The notes beneath the pieces are model-generated. The model made no database searches, was not told the origin of the DNA, and was given only the letters and a program-made list of their open reading frames with translations. Of a DNA stretch of 64,000 bases, positions 1 through 12,700 are shown piece by piece (position 1 is the first letter of the stretch; each line of letters opens with the position of its first letter). Made by a program: the position numbers and the translations under genes. The DNA is taken from positions 23,598,501 to 23,662,500 of the forward strand of contig CM072338.1 of NCBI GenBank assembly GCA_036874045.1, in the 5' to 3' direction. The stretch comes from Cymodocea nodosa (taxonomy: Eukaryota > Streptophyta > Magnoliopsida > Alismatales > Cymodoceaceae).

Positions 1-2084
1 TATTATGTTTTTTCTGTAGATAATGAAGCAATTAGCACAATACATCGCTTCAGACCGAAGTTTCTGCACAAAACAGATGGTATGCCCCATTATTACGATC
101 ATTATGAATTTAGACACACTTGCTTAATACAATCTGAGCCGGTTCATGTGGATGAGATCAATGAGAATCATGAGACAGATGGTGAAAGGAGAAAATGCCT
201 ATCTTTACCATTTGTTTCTACAAATGACTTCCAAGCAACCAATATTGCAAATAATCTGGCAAATGTAGTCAAAGAGGTGCACACTGCATAAAATTTTTCC
301 AACTAACTTCTTTTTCCAGTTTGGCCTTTCCTTTTCTAATTAGTTTTTACAGATAAGGGTGCTATGTGATGTGGACGCCCACAAGGATATGGATGAAACA
401 ATTACTTATGGTACAAGTAACCCCACAGTTGAGATTTGTAAGTTTTATGTCCTTGGTTTATGCAACAGAGGTGATCAATGTTTCTTCTCTCATTCCTTTC
501 AAGCCAAAAAACCTCAATGCAAGTTCTTCTTAACACTACAGGTATATTTTATTGTGTCTCTAGCACATCGCTTTTGGTTTAAATGGATTGCTCGTTTATT
601 TTTCCTTTTACTTGCTTCAGTGTATAATTAGCATTTCATTATTAGGCTATAAATATGTAGTGTCCTTGTGTTTGTGGCATTTCCAAAAATATTAATACCG
701 TGATGTGGGAGTTGATTGTCATCTATACAGTTTTCACTTTGTGACCCTTCAACATTGAAGTATCGAATTGATGTTGCTTCTTGTTACCAATCATTCTAAT
801 CAACCATGGAGCTACCGTTGCCATCCTGCATTCAGACTGTGAATTCTTAGACTCTGATAATTAGAAATCAGTGTTACACTCGCTTGGCTTGTAAGGACAG
901 TCGAAATGAATTCTATTTTTAAAGAATTCTAATTTTCTATGCAAAGGCCTTGAGGAATTTGTTTATATGAATCGGTTTAGTTATCTTAATGGTGGAGAAG
1001 TTAAAGATGGAAGCTGTTGGAATAAAAAAGAAGTAAAACTCCAACAGAAAATTTCTCTTCAATTGTGACCCAAGCAGGATTTGTAGTGGACATTGTTATA
1101 CACAATTTTCCCATTATCATGTCATAACCTATTTTTATGACATTAACAGGGTTGTCGCTATGGGGATTCATGTTTCTTTTCACATGATCATGGACCCTAC
1201 CTTACATCATCTAGCATTGCCAATGTTTGTCAGCCAGAAGATGCCATCTGTCCCGATTCTCTCCCACAGCTGCTATCTGAAACTGTCGATGGTTACGTTC
1301 TTATATTGAATGATAAGAATCTTCACTTCACATTGAAGATCTCAGAACATCTTGATCCAACCAAGATATTTGTTACCAGACCTCGATCATATGTTTTTGA
1401 AAAGTTTTCATCGTCTGTTGGTTTCACTGAGCTATATGTGGATCAGGACTGGTTTTCAATCATTGAAACCCCAAAAGAAAGTTTTATTCCCTGGATGAGA
1501 GTGCAGTGTGCTTTATGGATTGGTGATTTTGAGGACACTGGAGCAGAAGTGCATCGTGATCATCTGAAGCATTTTTTTGAATGTCTTGCAGTCAGAACTT
1601 TGGCGGACAACTTAAGTCGTCGTCGAGTAATTATAGTTATGAATAATATGATATTTTCCCGGCTACAGGTATATCTCGGGAATGACTTTAGTAATTCCAT
1701 TTCTAACAAATCAACTTCCAGGGGACCAAAGAATCATGTGCATTGCATAAATTAAGATCAATGTTAATCAACGATGCTTTTCAGTTACATAAAATTTCAT
1801 ATGGAGTTGATGAATCTCTTGTTGTCCCGTGTTCTGATGAATTGTAGGTGGAAAGGTTGGCTAGAGAGTGCTTCTTCTACCTGACCAAGTCATTCCCCAT
1901 CGATGAATCAATTTTTGGTGTACTCTCAGATACAGTTGGCATGGTAAGACCCATGCGGACATCATTGACTGTTTCCTACCTTTTTGATATGCATCCGCCT
2001 AGCAGCAAATTGTTTGGAGATTACTCGTCGTCACTTCGCGAGGGTCTGTACAACGACCCCTGCCGTATAAAATTACAGGGTTAG
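1..2084 (+). CDS. DExH-box RNA helicase with two CCCH zinc fingers, 3' part (DExH8-like)
   Basis: This is the C-terminal part of a plant helicase; the ATPase and helicase motifs lie left of the window. Coding pieces are about 1-276 (open from base 1; an acceptor at 18-19 is also possible), 353-541, 1150-1668 and 1848-2084, all joining in phase 0 with a TGA/TAG-class stop ending at 2084. Two CCCH fingers are visible: C-x7-C-x5-C-x3-H in CKFYVLGLCNRGDQCFFSH, and C-x8-C-x5-C-x3-H spanning the 541/1150 junction and ending CRYGDSCFFSH. A conserved C-terminal domain follows, ending with YLFDMHPP. This arrangement matches the Arabidopsis DExH8 / C3H-type helicase family, thought to act on RNA. The specific substrate is unknown. 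A possible donor at 1944 was not used because translation beyond it still looks family-like. Confident on family, less so on the first exon boundary. Confidence 0.82.
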
Positions 2085-2661
2085 GAATACTATGGGTGGA
2101 TACATTGAATTATCGTGTGGTTAATATATGCATTAATCCCCTCTTATGCTTTATTCTGATTTTTGTAGTAGTCGTATACTGCGACATAGATAAATATGTG
2201 ATGCTTACGTAAAAATCAAAATTTACGCCTTGCACTGCACATTCTCGAAATGCATATTCTGGTGTCAATTTATGAAATCTTCTTATACGCCTTGAAATAA
2301 AATGTGTATGTAATATTTATATACACAGATCAATGTCGTCTTGACCGAAACCCTACATTTGCTACACGCACAGAACATAACCCCTACAATATGAAAGTTT
2401 CATATGCTTGGAATTATTGTGTTATTTCTCTTGCACTTTGTTGTATTCCTTATCTGTCATTGGATTATACCGTGGATTTAGACAAGGATTTCAAACACCA
2501 ACGGTCCCATCTTAATGGAGGTATGTTATTCAATGACAATTTGTCACCGACAGCATCATCTCATAAAATCGTTTATTGGGAAAACAAAAATGTCCTATTC
2601 TGTTTATGCTGGATATAGGGTACATTTATGTCATATGTTTGCCTGCTAGAATCTCTTTTAG

Positions 2662-2956
2662 GTTTGGAACTACATGGGGCGAGGTATCCAGCGTGGGACC
2701 TGCACCGCCGTGACCAACATGAGCAGAATGATTGCATGCCGTCCATGTGGCGGAAAACAAGTCTAGCAACATACCACTTATTTTCCCTCTCCTCTTTCAC
2801 TTCAATAGTGTATGTATGCAGAATGATTGCTTGAAGAAGAAGCACAAGGAGTCAAACGATGATTTCTACGGCCGACGACGCTGGTCCATCCCTCTCGTCT
2901 CTCCGGAATGCTTGCCTAGAGAACTGCCTGCACATGTGAAGGATAAGATTAAGTGA
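2662..2956 (+). other. Unassigned possible exon remnants downstream of the helicase
   Basis: The sequence is more GC-balanced and codon-like here than in its flanks. An acceptor-like site (ttttag) precedes 2662, and another (tatgcag) precedes about 2822. The latter opens a frame that ends at 2956 with a charged stretch and LVSPECLPRELPAHVKDK. I do not recognise the protein. It could be an alternative 3' exon or UTR of the helicase gene, or a decayed gene fragment. No start codon context or promoter was identified. Confidence 0.2.
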
Positions 2957-4112
2957 TCTGTGGCACAACGCAGCAAAGCGTAAGACCGAGTAGAAGACAA
3001 GGCAAGATGGCGATGGGTTCTTGGAAGTTTCGACATTAATATTGCAGTGGGTGCCAACCACCTTCCTTAACAGCAACGGGTTCGGCCCTTTGCTTGGATG
3101 AGTGCCAAGAGGAAGGACAGGTTCTTATTAAACTAGAGCTTAACGGCTATCTTTACTCTAATCCTTCGATAATAATATGAAGGATTTGGACGACAGATGG
3201 AACATGACTCGTGGTGGTGGGTTTCCAAGGAGATTTTTCTTTTTCTTTTTCTTCTTCTTCTTCTTACTTAATTACTGGTTGTCGAAGGACCACGTGGTCA
3301 AACAAAGTTTGTACTCGTGAAATAAGGAGACGATGAGTTTTTAATTCGGTTTTTTGAAAGTCTTCACTGTCAATCTTCTTCCATGCGTCACTTCGCTAGT
3401 TTACTCGTGTTTAACGTCCTCCAGCCATGGTGATGAACATGTGGTCCGGCTACAATCACAGCGATAAATTTCATTTCTGGTACTCTTGTTTTTGTTTCAG
3501 CAATGTGGTAGATATAATAACAGGTAGAAAACTTTCGAAAGAAACAGCACAAAATTTAGAATTTAAACATACAACAAAAAAAACAAAAAGGTCAAAGTTC
3601 ACGATAGAAACAAAGGATGAAACAAAATCAATTAGTTGATGTACTCTCTTTTTACTTTATTTCCTTGCCTGTGGACAATAAGTTTATCTACATCAATATT
3701 GGTGGCATCCAATGTTCTGTTTATTTGTGTCTCCAAAATTTTCATGACATGAATATTTCAATTAGATTAGACTTTTTTTGCAAATCTTCTTAGTAAGATG
3801 ATGTTTAAAATTTTTATTATTTCTTTCATGTCAAAATAGAAGGATCAAATAAAATTACAAAAGGAAAATCTACGATTAAAAGAGGTCAAAAAAAGGAAGT
3901 CTAGAGTTTTATAACTCTAGTTTTTTTTTTTTTTTTTTTCTTAAAAAGGTTGAGTTTTGGGTTAGAAATTTATAATTACAATGCTGAAGTCCCTTGCCCG
4001 CCCCCCCAACACACACACCAAGAAAAAAAATCAAAATATCTTATATTATTAAGTATGCTATTATATACAGAGGATAGTTTTTCCTTATATATATATATAT
4101 ATGGCAGCTTTG

Positions 4113-4366
4113 TATTTTGTCACCAACACTAAAAAAAAAATAGCATCAATAGCAAGAGAAAAATATGAATAAATATTTAGAAAAGGAAAATCACGTTATT
4201 AATGTCTAAAAAAATTCAAATCATTTTTGGGCCATTTTTTGGATGTTTTTCATCAATTTTTTAGACATTACTAATGTGATTGCTTTTACCACCACTATTT
4301 CATATTATTGATGCTATTTTATATAATGTTAGTGTTTAAAAGGGGTCGTTGCATTTTGACAAAATA
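4113..4366. mobile_element. Foldback MITE, copy 1
   Basis: The two ends are long imperfect inverted repeats. The left arm runs TATTTTGTCA, then AACACTAA, TAGCATCAATA and TTAATGTCTAAAAAA. The right arm read in reverse complement gives TATTTTGTCA, AAACACTAAC, TAGCATCAATA and TTAGTAATGTCTAAAAAA in the same order. The element is about 254 bp, AT-rich and has no coding capacity, as expected of a miniature inverted-repeat transposable element. A related copy lies near 39790-40010. The target duplication is unclear, possibly TA. The superfamily is not assigned. Confidence 0.7.
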
Positions 4367-5764
4367 TAGTATGGCCTCTAAACATGTATCTATGAGAATA
4401 TTTGCTAATATATTTTAGCATATAATTTGATTATCAGAGCTAAGCAAATTATCTTTATTTTTCATATTTATTTATAATTATATTATTTTTATTATAAGTG
4501 GTAACATAAATTTTCAAAGTACACATTAAAAACCACTAACCCATTCTCTTGAAAAAATTGGTTTAAGTATGATTAATTTGCATCACTCACATCTTGGGCT
4601 ACTACTCTTTAGGTTTCCAAACGTTCTTTCTCCTCTCTTCTGTGGGTTTAATACTTCCAACTATTTATTATTTATATATTAGATTTTTTATTCTTAACAT
4701 TAAATATACTGAACATGATTAATTTACATCATAGGATTGTTAATTACATCTTAGTCTCTTAATTGTTAAATTTTTTGGGTTCTGCCACTGGTTATAAGGT
4801 ACAACTATAATTTTCTTTTTGCTATTTTTAGTTACCTGTAGTTATTTTTAAACAACTTATAGCTGACAAAAACAGAAGAAAAAAAAAAAAAAACTGAAAT
4901 ATTGTAAACCTTTTGAAAAAAAATTGTACTTAAATTCACAATCTACATTTATAAAATTACAACTTATAATTACATTTCTTGCCATAATGGAAAAACCAGC
5001 TAGATCCATCCTAGTTTGAGGGCGGATTTAGATGCCTATACCTTTCTTTTGCCGTAATAGCTGTAGTTGTTGTTATTATAATTTCTTAAAGGAGTTCGAT
5101 ATTAACAAATTTTATAATACCAGCAGTAACAACATGAAGAGCCACCAAAATTGCTTAATAACTTTCAAAAAATAATATAAAAATTATATATATATATGTA
5201 GGTATCATTCATGAATTACATTGTAAGTTCACGTTCAATGAAAAGGATGTTGAAGTTCAAATATTAGAGATCATAAATTATATGATTTCATTTACATGAT
5301 TTTTACTTTACTTTTCTTTTTTTACTTATACAGATACCACAGACTACACTCTCCATACTTACGCAACTTATTTTTACCTGCACAACTTGTTCCTGCTATT
5401 GTACGGTTAGATGTTATCAATCTCAAATAATAATTTATACAAATCGCTTCTCCCAAAGTGTCAAAGTTAAACCTGCATTTGTCGGTAGAGATTGTTTAAT
5501 GAAAGACGTGCATGAGATCGGACGATGTTATTAGCGCCTACTTGTTCACGGGCTCCCCTTCACTTTGGTAAATTTTTTTAAATTAATTTCTGCATGATTC
5601 GGATCAGGTAGATATATGTAATAAATTATATCGTTGTTTTTTTTTTTTTTTTTTTTCCCTAGGAAATAGCTAATATTATTCTATTTACCTCAAGCAAAGT
5701 GAAACCGCTCGCAAATGTAAAATTTACAGGTCTTTTTGTACCCACAGGTGTCAGAGTGAGTAGA

Positions 5765-5792
5765 TAATAAATAAATAAATAAATAAATAAAT
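5765..5792. repeat. (TAAA)n microsatellite
   Basis: About seven TAAA units in a row, beginning in the context agataataaataaat. Simple sequence repeat with no further meaning apparent. Confidence 0.9.
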
Positions 5793-6152
5793 ATTTGTGA
5801 TCAATAAAGTAATTGCAACCTGAAGTTCCATTTCATAATCCTGTGGTTGATGAAATTATCGTACACAATTTCGTTATCATCTTTTAAAAGGATTTATTGT
5901 ATCAAAATCGTTCGTTTTAAAGATTTCCTTTTTTTAGGAAGAAGAAACAACGATATACGAAATTTGTGCGATTTATTTCTGGTGTTATTATAATAAGTAA
6001 AACACATGACTTAGTGATTGATTTATGGAAAACAGACACAGAAACAAAATCGACGACGTCTGTACATGTATAAAGAAAGAGAATCAAGTGATGCAGGAAT
6101 TTTGATTATAAACGTTATTTTTTCAGAAAAGTAAAAGTGAGGCTGCAGGTGC

Positions 6153-6771
6153 GGGCGGGCGGGCGGGCGGGGCGGCTCACGTGACAGGACGACGTCTGTT
6201 CCAAAAATTTACACCTGTAAGCTGAATTTTCCGCTTCCATCACATGCACGGAGTTTCTCTTTCGTCGCGATCTCCGGCCACGTGGTTTTCGCCGTATACG
6301 TGTGAAGGAGGGTCCGGACGGCGGCCCGTGACCGGGGAAGGTGCAACTGCCGTTGGGATGAGGTGACGGGAAGCAGCCTACGTACCTCGCAATCGACCGA
6401 AGGGCACGCTGCCACGGCGGTGCTCCACCGCGCCCACTTGCGTTGCACCGCACCGCCCGCCCGCCCGCCCCCCATCGTCTTCGTTTCCTTTCCTCCCGTT
6501 GGGTTGGGTTTAACCCAACGGTCGCGCATCGTCTCTCTGGTGCAGTTGTGTTGTGTGTAGATCGAGAGAATGGAGAAGTGTGACCACTGATCAGTGTGGG
6601 GGGTGGGGGTGGGGGCATGTCAGATTTGGACTCTTCCGCCTCATGGTCATGTCACGAGCCTCCTCCGCTCTCCCTCCACACTCGTCGTCCTGATCATCTT
6701 CATCGCTTCCTCCTATTTGTGTTGTTCTTCTTCCCCAGTCCTCTCTATCCTGACCTTTCTCCACACCACCA
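6153..6771 (+). promoter_or_regulatory. GC-rich promoter / 5' leader of the LIN-like gene
   Basis: Base composition changes abruptly from AT-rich to GC-rich here. Four GGG runs with single-C spacers lie at 6153-6172 on the plus strand. The mirror run of CCC triplets lies at 6456-6473, and a third G-rich run is at 6596-6616. Each is a candidate G-quadruplex. Two G-boxes (CACGTG) lie at 6178-6183 and 6279-6284, the usual bZIP/bHLH target. A hairpin with 8-bp arms (GTTGGGTT-T-AACCCAAC) is near 6500. The transcription start is not determined. Long open frames on either strand here are by-products of the GC skew. Confidence 0.45.
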
Positions 6772-9700
6772 ATGGCGGAACGGGAACCGGAATCAGAACC
6801 CTCGGTTTCCACACCACCGCACTCCCCTCACCACCGCCAACACGACCACCATCACCGCAGGAAGCTTGATATCACCTCCATCCGCTCCATCGTCTCCTCC
6901 ATCAACCTCCACATCCACCAACTCCTCTCAGACCCCTCGGCCCGCAAACTCCTACAGCAGCGCTGCGCCTCCAAGCTCGCGCCCTCTACTCGCCACCCCC
7001 AAGCCCCGCACTTCTCCTTCTCCGACCACTCCGTCCTCTCCAACCTCTACTGGGGCGTCGATAACGTCGGGTCCGCCGCCGACGCCGACGCATCTAGCCC
7101 CCTGCTCCTCTCCCACCTCGCTGCCGCCGAAAGCATGCTCCAGGTCCCCGCCCTCCTCGACGAGGACGGTACCACCGCCGGTGTCGACAACCGCTTCCTG
7201 GTGTGCTGCTCCTATTTCTATCTCGCGCTGGTGAGGAAGCTCCAGGGAGACGACTGGCAGGTGGCAATGCACTTCCTACATGCGCTCTTGGTTTCTCCGA
7301 GGTATGTCAGGACGGAATTTGCGCCGGGGCTGTGCGGGGGTCTGTGGGCGTGGAATTTAGGGGAGGAGGAGGAGATTGATGAGGTGATGAGAAGGCAGGC
7401 GAGAAAGTACAAGGACTGGTTGATGTATTACCAGGTGGCGTCCTTTGGGGAAACTCCTAGGTGGATCGAAGGGACTTCTCTTCGCGCCTGTGGTGGTTTT
7501 GGTCTTGATGGCAGGGATAGGAGGAAGCTGCAGTCTTCGCTGTAAGTATCCATCCACCAGTTGCATTCCCTCGGTTAATAATAATGGCGTCGACCTGCGG
7601 ATTTAGGGTTTTGAAAAATTCCCACCTGAATTTTTGGTCCCTGTGTCGTCAAGTTTTATGTGTCAGATGATGTTTTATGAAGATGAACCCAGATGTTGAG
7701 CGGTTGAGGTTTTTGTTATTGTCCTTAGTTGTTGTTTATGGACAGGTACAGGAAGTTTGAAGACGCTAAAGATTCACGCTCTGTCGAATGGGAGAGTGCG
7801 TGGCCAGTGCCTGAGGTAAGAAGTGATTGCTTTTCTTCTCGGCTGATTGTATTTGAAGTGTGTGATGCAGATTATTTAAGTGTAAGACTAAATAGTCTTA
7901 CATTGGTGGTATAGAACATCATATAGTCTTGATATAGGAGTGAACTTTTCCTCACCGATATTGGGATTAATTCTCCTAAACTGTATCAATTTATATCAAA
8001 ATTGAGTTTCACATGAGAGAGAAAACCTACCTAGGGGCCAACCTGAAGGCCAAAGAAGAATCCAAACACTTAAAGTAAGCTACTGACGGAGACGCCAGTA
8101 TAGAAAGCAAAGTAAAATTGGTGTTGACTATTTAGGTATAGAACTAAATAGTTCTATGTTGATAGTACAAGCCTACCCGTGTGTTCTTCATATAAGGGTG
8201 AGCTCTCTTTCTTATTAGACTAGTCTTTTGATATGAGTTTTCCTAAACTGTATTAGCGTGCATATTTGGATTATCCTTTCTATTATTTTTCACCTATAGA
8301 ATTATTTCGTCGTGTTGACTTATAAAGATTTTTTGACAAGATTTCTACCTTTTCTCTCTTAGACAATTTAATAATTAAGTTTTTGTTGGAATTAATTAGA
8401 TCTATTTACTAAAGTATGATCAAGTTTAAGTTCATTGTAACACCTAATCTTTGAGTGTTAAATATAAACAAGTCTAAGGTGGTGTTTGTGCATGCATAAA
8501 CTATAGGAAAGGAAATGAAAGGAAAGGAAAGGAAATCATTTACCGGAATTTCTGTTGTTTGTGCACAAAGGAAATAAGGGGAAAACATTTCCCCTTATTA
8601 CCTTCATATAAAAACTTACAACAAACTCATTTCGTCGCTCTACCCGTCTGAAATCGACGGAAAACATTTCCGCCGAGTTCGATCGACGAATCCCTCCCGC
8701 CGAGAGAAACCCTCCCTCCCTCCCTCGAGCTCGACAAATCGACAAATCGACGAAAGGGAAAGGATCGTCATACGCTCTGTCGCTTGTTCGTCGCCTCGAT
8801 CTCGTCGGACACTCTACCGCCACGCGCTCTACCGATGGGGAACAACAGGACGAAGTCGGTGCTGGTCAGGCTGCAGGGTGTGGTGAAGAAGGCGGTGGGG
8901 CTTGACGGTTGGCATTGGCTGGTTGGTGCTCTTTCTTCGCTCAGGTGAATTGATATTGATTACCGTGATTTTGGGTTTCTTGGACAATGTGGTCGAAATC
9001 GGTGGGATCATGTTTTAGGTTTGAGAAGTTTGGTACCCTTTCGGGAAGGAGAGGCGGAGGAGTCGTCGACCCTTTCGTGCTGGAGGAGGAGCCCTTTCGG
9101 GCCCTGATGAGGATGGCGGGGGCTGGCTACTACTGCGGTAAGCGGAGGAGATGCGGAAGGGCGGACGAAATCGTCTTTGCCCATGTGCACTCCATTCTGT
9201 TCGAGCATTTGCTGTGGCTGGTGGGTCGACAGGACTACAGGAGCGAGAGCCGAAAACATTAGCCGAAAATATATTTCCTGGTTATTTACCCGTTCTGGAT
9301 TTATGCTCTGATTCAATGGAACAAAGGAAAGTAGTAGCTGATGTAATGCGTGAAAGAATTATGTATTCCATGTGGGAAAGAGATAATATGTAAAAAAATA
9401 TATTCAATGTAGTTTTAATGAATTTTACTTTTGATGAAAAAGTTATTTTATATGTACATTTTGTATAGTTATTTGAAGTCAATACATTAAAAATTTAGAA
9501 ATATTAATAATATATATTTAAAATAATTTATAAAGGTAAATTTAAATCATTTAAAAAAATTTCTTGTCATTTTATATCATTTCCTAGTATGCATAAATAG
9601 CTCAAATTTTTCTATCATTTACTTTGGTTTCCTACTGTATACAAACATCATTTTATTTCGTGTCATTTCCTGTCATTTCTTCTTCTTTCCATTTCACACT

Positions 9701-12700
9701 ATTTCCTGGATCTCCCGTTGTTTCATTTCCCGTTAGAAAATGTGCACAAATGGGCCTTAAATTACATATTGAAAGAGGGATTAATTGGAGGAAATTTTTG
9801 TGCATGAAAATAATGAGTTACCATTCTTTAGTCCCTTATGGCTATAAAATGGTGGATCTTTTGTGTTTACTACCTTAAAACCTAAGTATCTTCGACAGCT
9901 TGGTAGGGCATGTGATGGCACCCTCATTGGCTTGGTAGGACCATCCGATTACATGCATGTGCGTGCATGGGATCATGCTGTCCTTTGGGCTTGACTTTTG
10001 CCTTGATTACTTTAACTCTCACTTGTGACGTTTTTTCAGTCTTACAAATGTCCTTATTTTTAAATCAGATGGATAATGGGGACTTGACTTAGAAGACCAT
10101 TTTGCCTCTAATACTATGTAGAAATGTAAGGCATCTAACTTCAAACCAATCGTTCTCCAAACCAATTGTAATGAGTCAAGAGGACTCTTTATATATATGC
10201 AAGTCCCATCCCACTTTTCCATTGTGAAATTATTTCAAAACTTCATTTTTGCTTTAATTGATGTGTTGATTTTGATTTTGATTTATGTGCTTATGCATGT
10301 TGTTCATAAAATTTTTTAACAGTCTCTTTTAAATATTGATCTACATTGATTAATGGAATTTCATTGGAAATCATTGATGCCTTTCTGATTTGAATTATAA
10401 TCAGATAAAAATCACAAGTTTCATATCATTTATTCAGGCACTTGTCACCTGCAAATTACTCCCTAATTTTTCCTTTCCAACTCTAGATGTTGTGGGAACT
10501 TTTAATGCACCATAAGGAAATAACATTTGCAATTGCAATGTTGAGACCATATCAAACATATTTAAATTTCACCCACTCTTAAACAGTTCATATACAACCA
10601 CTGTGTTAAATAGGAAGTGAAACAAACGGTGAGCTATATAGAAGATAATGATAACTAATTCTGGTAGCGTACCACGATAAATTGTCAATTTTCTTTATGA
10701 AAGGCTTTTTGATGTAAATTTCTTATAATTGAATCCATGCACCTGTACGACAATGTAAATTACTTGTATCTTTTGAACTTGAGAGAGTTTTTGGTCTTTT
10801 ATTAGTTAGGAATTTATTAAACTACATCTATTTATCATACATAACATCCATCAAAGAAATTTTAATGACATAAACTAATGTAGGATGTGGTGTCCCATCC
10901 CCAACTTTTTCTAGACAATAAAGATCAAGAAACAGTTGATAGAGACAAGCCTTCAATAGCAAAGTTGTTGGAATTGCCAAATCTTGATGACCTAGAGGAA
11001 GAGGCATCTTTCAGAAGGTTTGATGAAGTTTATTATCAAGATAAGAATGGAAGTTTTGATATCAAACGTCTCCAAGAAATATTAGAAGATTCTCAGTCAG
11101 ATACAACTGATTCCTGTTGTTCGCAGATTGATTCAACAGAAGAAAGTGATAGCGAGGTAATTTGGTAATTCCACATAAGCTTCTTTTTTCTTCTTATTTA
11201 TTTGAAAATCAACCATATCAATTATTTTGTCCATATAAAGAAGCTATTCTCTTTTGTTCAAATATTCATTTTTTAAACCAACAGGAACATCACTTATCTA
11301 CTCAATTTGAAATGATTGTGATAATCTTAATCTTCTGAACTCTGAGTCATCAAATGCCTCATGTAAATTCTAATTTTAAAATCTATAATTATGTGGATAA
11401 ATCATCATTCAACTTGTATACAGTTCAAAAAAAACATCAACTTATACACATTTACTGAGTATTAAAGTTTGTGATATGCCAATATGCTAACTAAAGAAAA
11501 GAAGCAGTGCAATGCGTACTTTGATATGATTCAAATACCACTATTGTTTTTGGTTGAAGTGGTAATGAGATCAATTCATATAGATGATATATGGTCTATG
11601 GATCAATCAAAAAGGAAAGCACTACTTGGCCTGTGCCTGTGGGGAATTTTATACTGAATTTTATCCACAATGGCAAGTATTATAGTTGGGTGGAAATATT
11701 GAAATAAAAAAGTTAGAACTCATTTATTGTAGATTTGGCGCCATTCTTTTACAAAATAATATAGCATGTAGGGGTTTTTATACCGACTTATATACAATAT
11801 CAATATGTTTTTTCTCAACATGAAATAATGGAGTCAGAAAGCAAGGCTTATTTATAGTTTATCACTTTATCCTGAACCAGGTGATGATGCAGGACAAGTC
11901 AGGCAATATAATGGCAATTTCAGCAAATCCTGATTTTTCATTGCATAGTCTATGCAAAAGGTCTCTTCTTAATCTATATAATTTATTGTAACATGGCATT
12001 AGCTTTTGTAACGGTACTAAATTAACTTCTTTTATAGCAGTTATATGGTTTAAAATGCATTAGATTCCTTTTAATTTATTTGTCTGCAGGAATTCAGGGA
12101 AGGTATTGCCCAGCATCCATGAATGTATAGAGATAAACACTACAGAAGTTCCAAGATATTCAATGCATATAGAAGCTTGTTCTTTTCAAACAAATCATCT
12201 TTTTACTGGCAAGTCCCATAGTTCAGTAAGTGACATCAATCTATCTATCCTTGGTATTAGAGACATGCGTCTGTACCCCTCTTACAAATGTTACATGGAA
12301 TACACAACACCTCCTGGAAGGTCATCAGCACATGAACTCAGATGCATTGGCCACTTTCCTGCCAAATTGCTAAGAGAATACAGTTTTTCTGAATTGGTTC
12401 CTGCAGGGAGGAAACTGAACTTTTTAAGCATTGAAAAAGATTGGAGTGAAATGAACTCTGATTATGAAAATAGCAGATGTGTTGAGTTTATGGGAAGGCT
12501 TGAAAATGCACTTTCTAGCTTATGTTTCTCTGAAGGCCTTGACAGATACAAGGATACAGGTTCAGAAGTTATGACCATCTGGAAAATGCTGAATGATAAA
12601 TCTGATGAAAAATATTGTAGATTGAAACAACATATTATTTATCAATTATTGGACATAGTTTCAACTTTTAAAGAAGTGAAACTTGTAAGAGCATCAGTAT

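Larger units (their letters stand above)
2957..6150. other. Intergenic AT-rich region between helicase and LIN-like gene
   Basis: No gene is seen. It holds a TTC-rich tract near 3240-3265, poly-T runs (about 3921-3938 and 5637-5656), a short TA repeat at 4085-4102, the foldback MITE listed separately, and a TAAA microsatellite near 5765-5792. The short open frames in it have no family resemblance. Confidence 0.6.

Noticed and set aside
1944-2084. GTAAGA donor inside the last helicase exon
   Set aside because: Translation past it keeps family-like sequence (YLFDMHPP) up to a stop, so the exon most likely continues.
6115-6618. Minus-strand open frame of 167 codons upstream of the LIN-like gene
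   Set aside because: Pro/Arg/Gly-rich low complexity produced by GC-rich promoter sequence; no domain and no splice or promoter support.
6596-7234. Second long frame overlapping the LIN-like first exon
   Set aside because: Ser/Pro/Thr-rich shadow frame; the 6772 frame alone carries the LIN signature and splices in phase.
8478-9757. Helitron interpretation of the intron 2 element
   Set aside because: The ends are inverted repeats starting with GG, without a TC start or a hairpin plus CTRR end.
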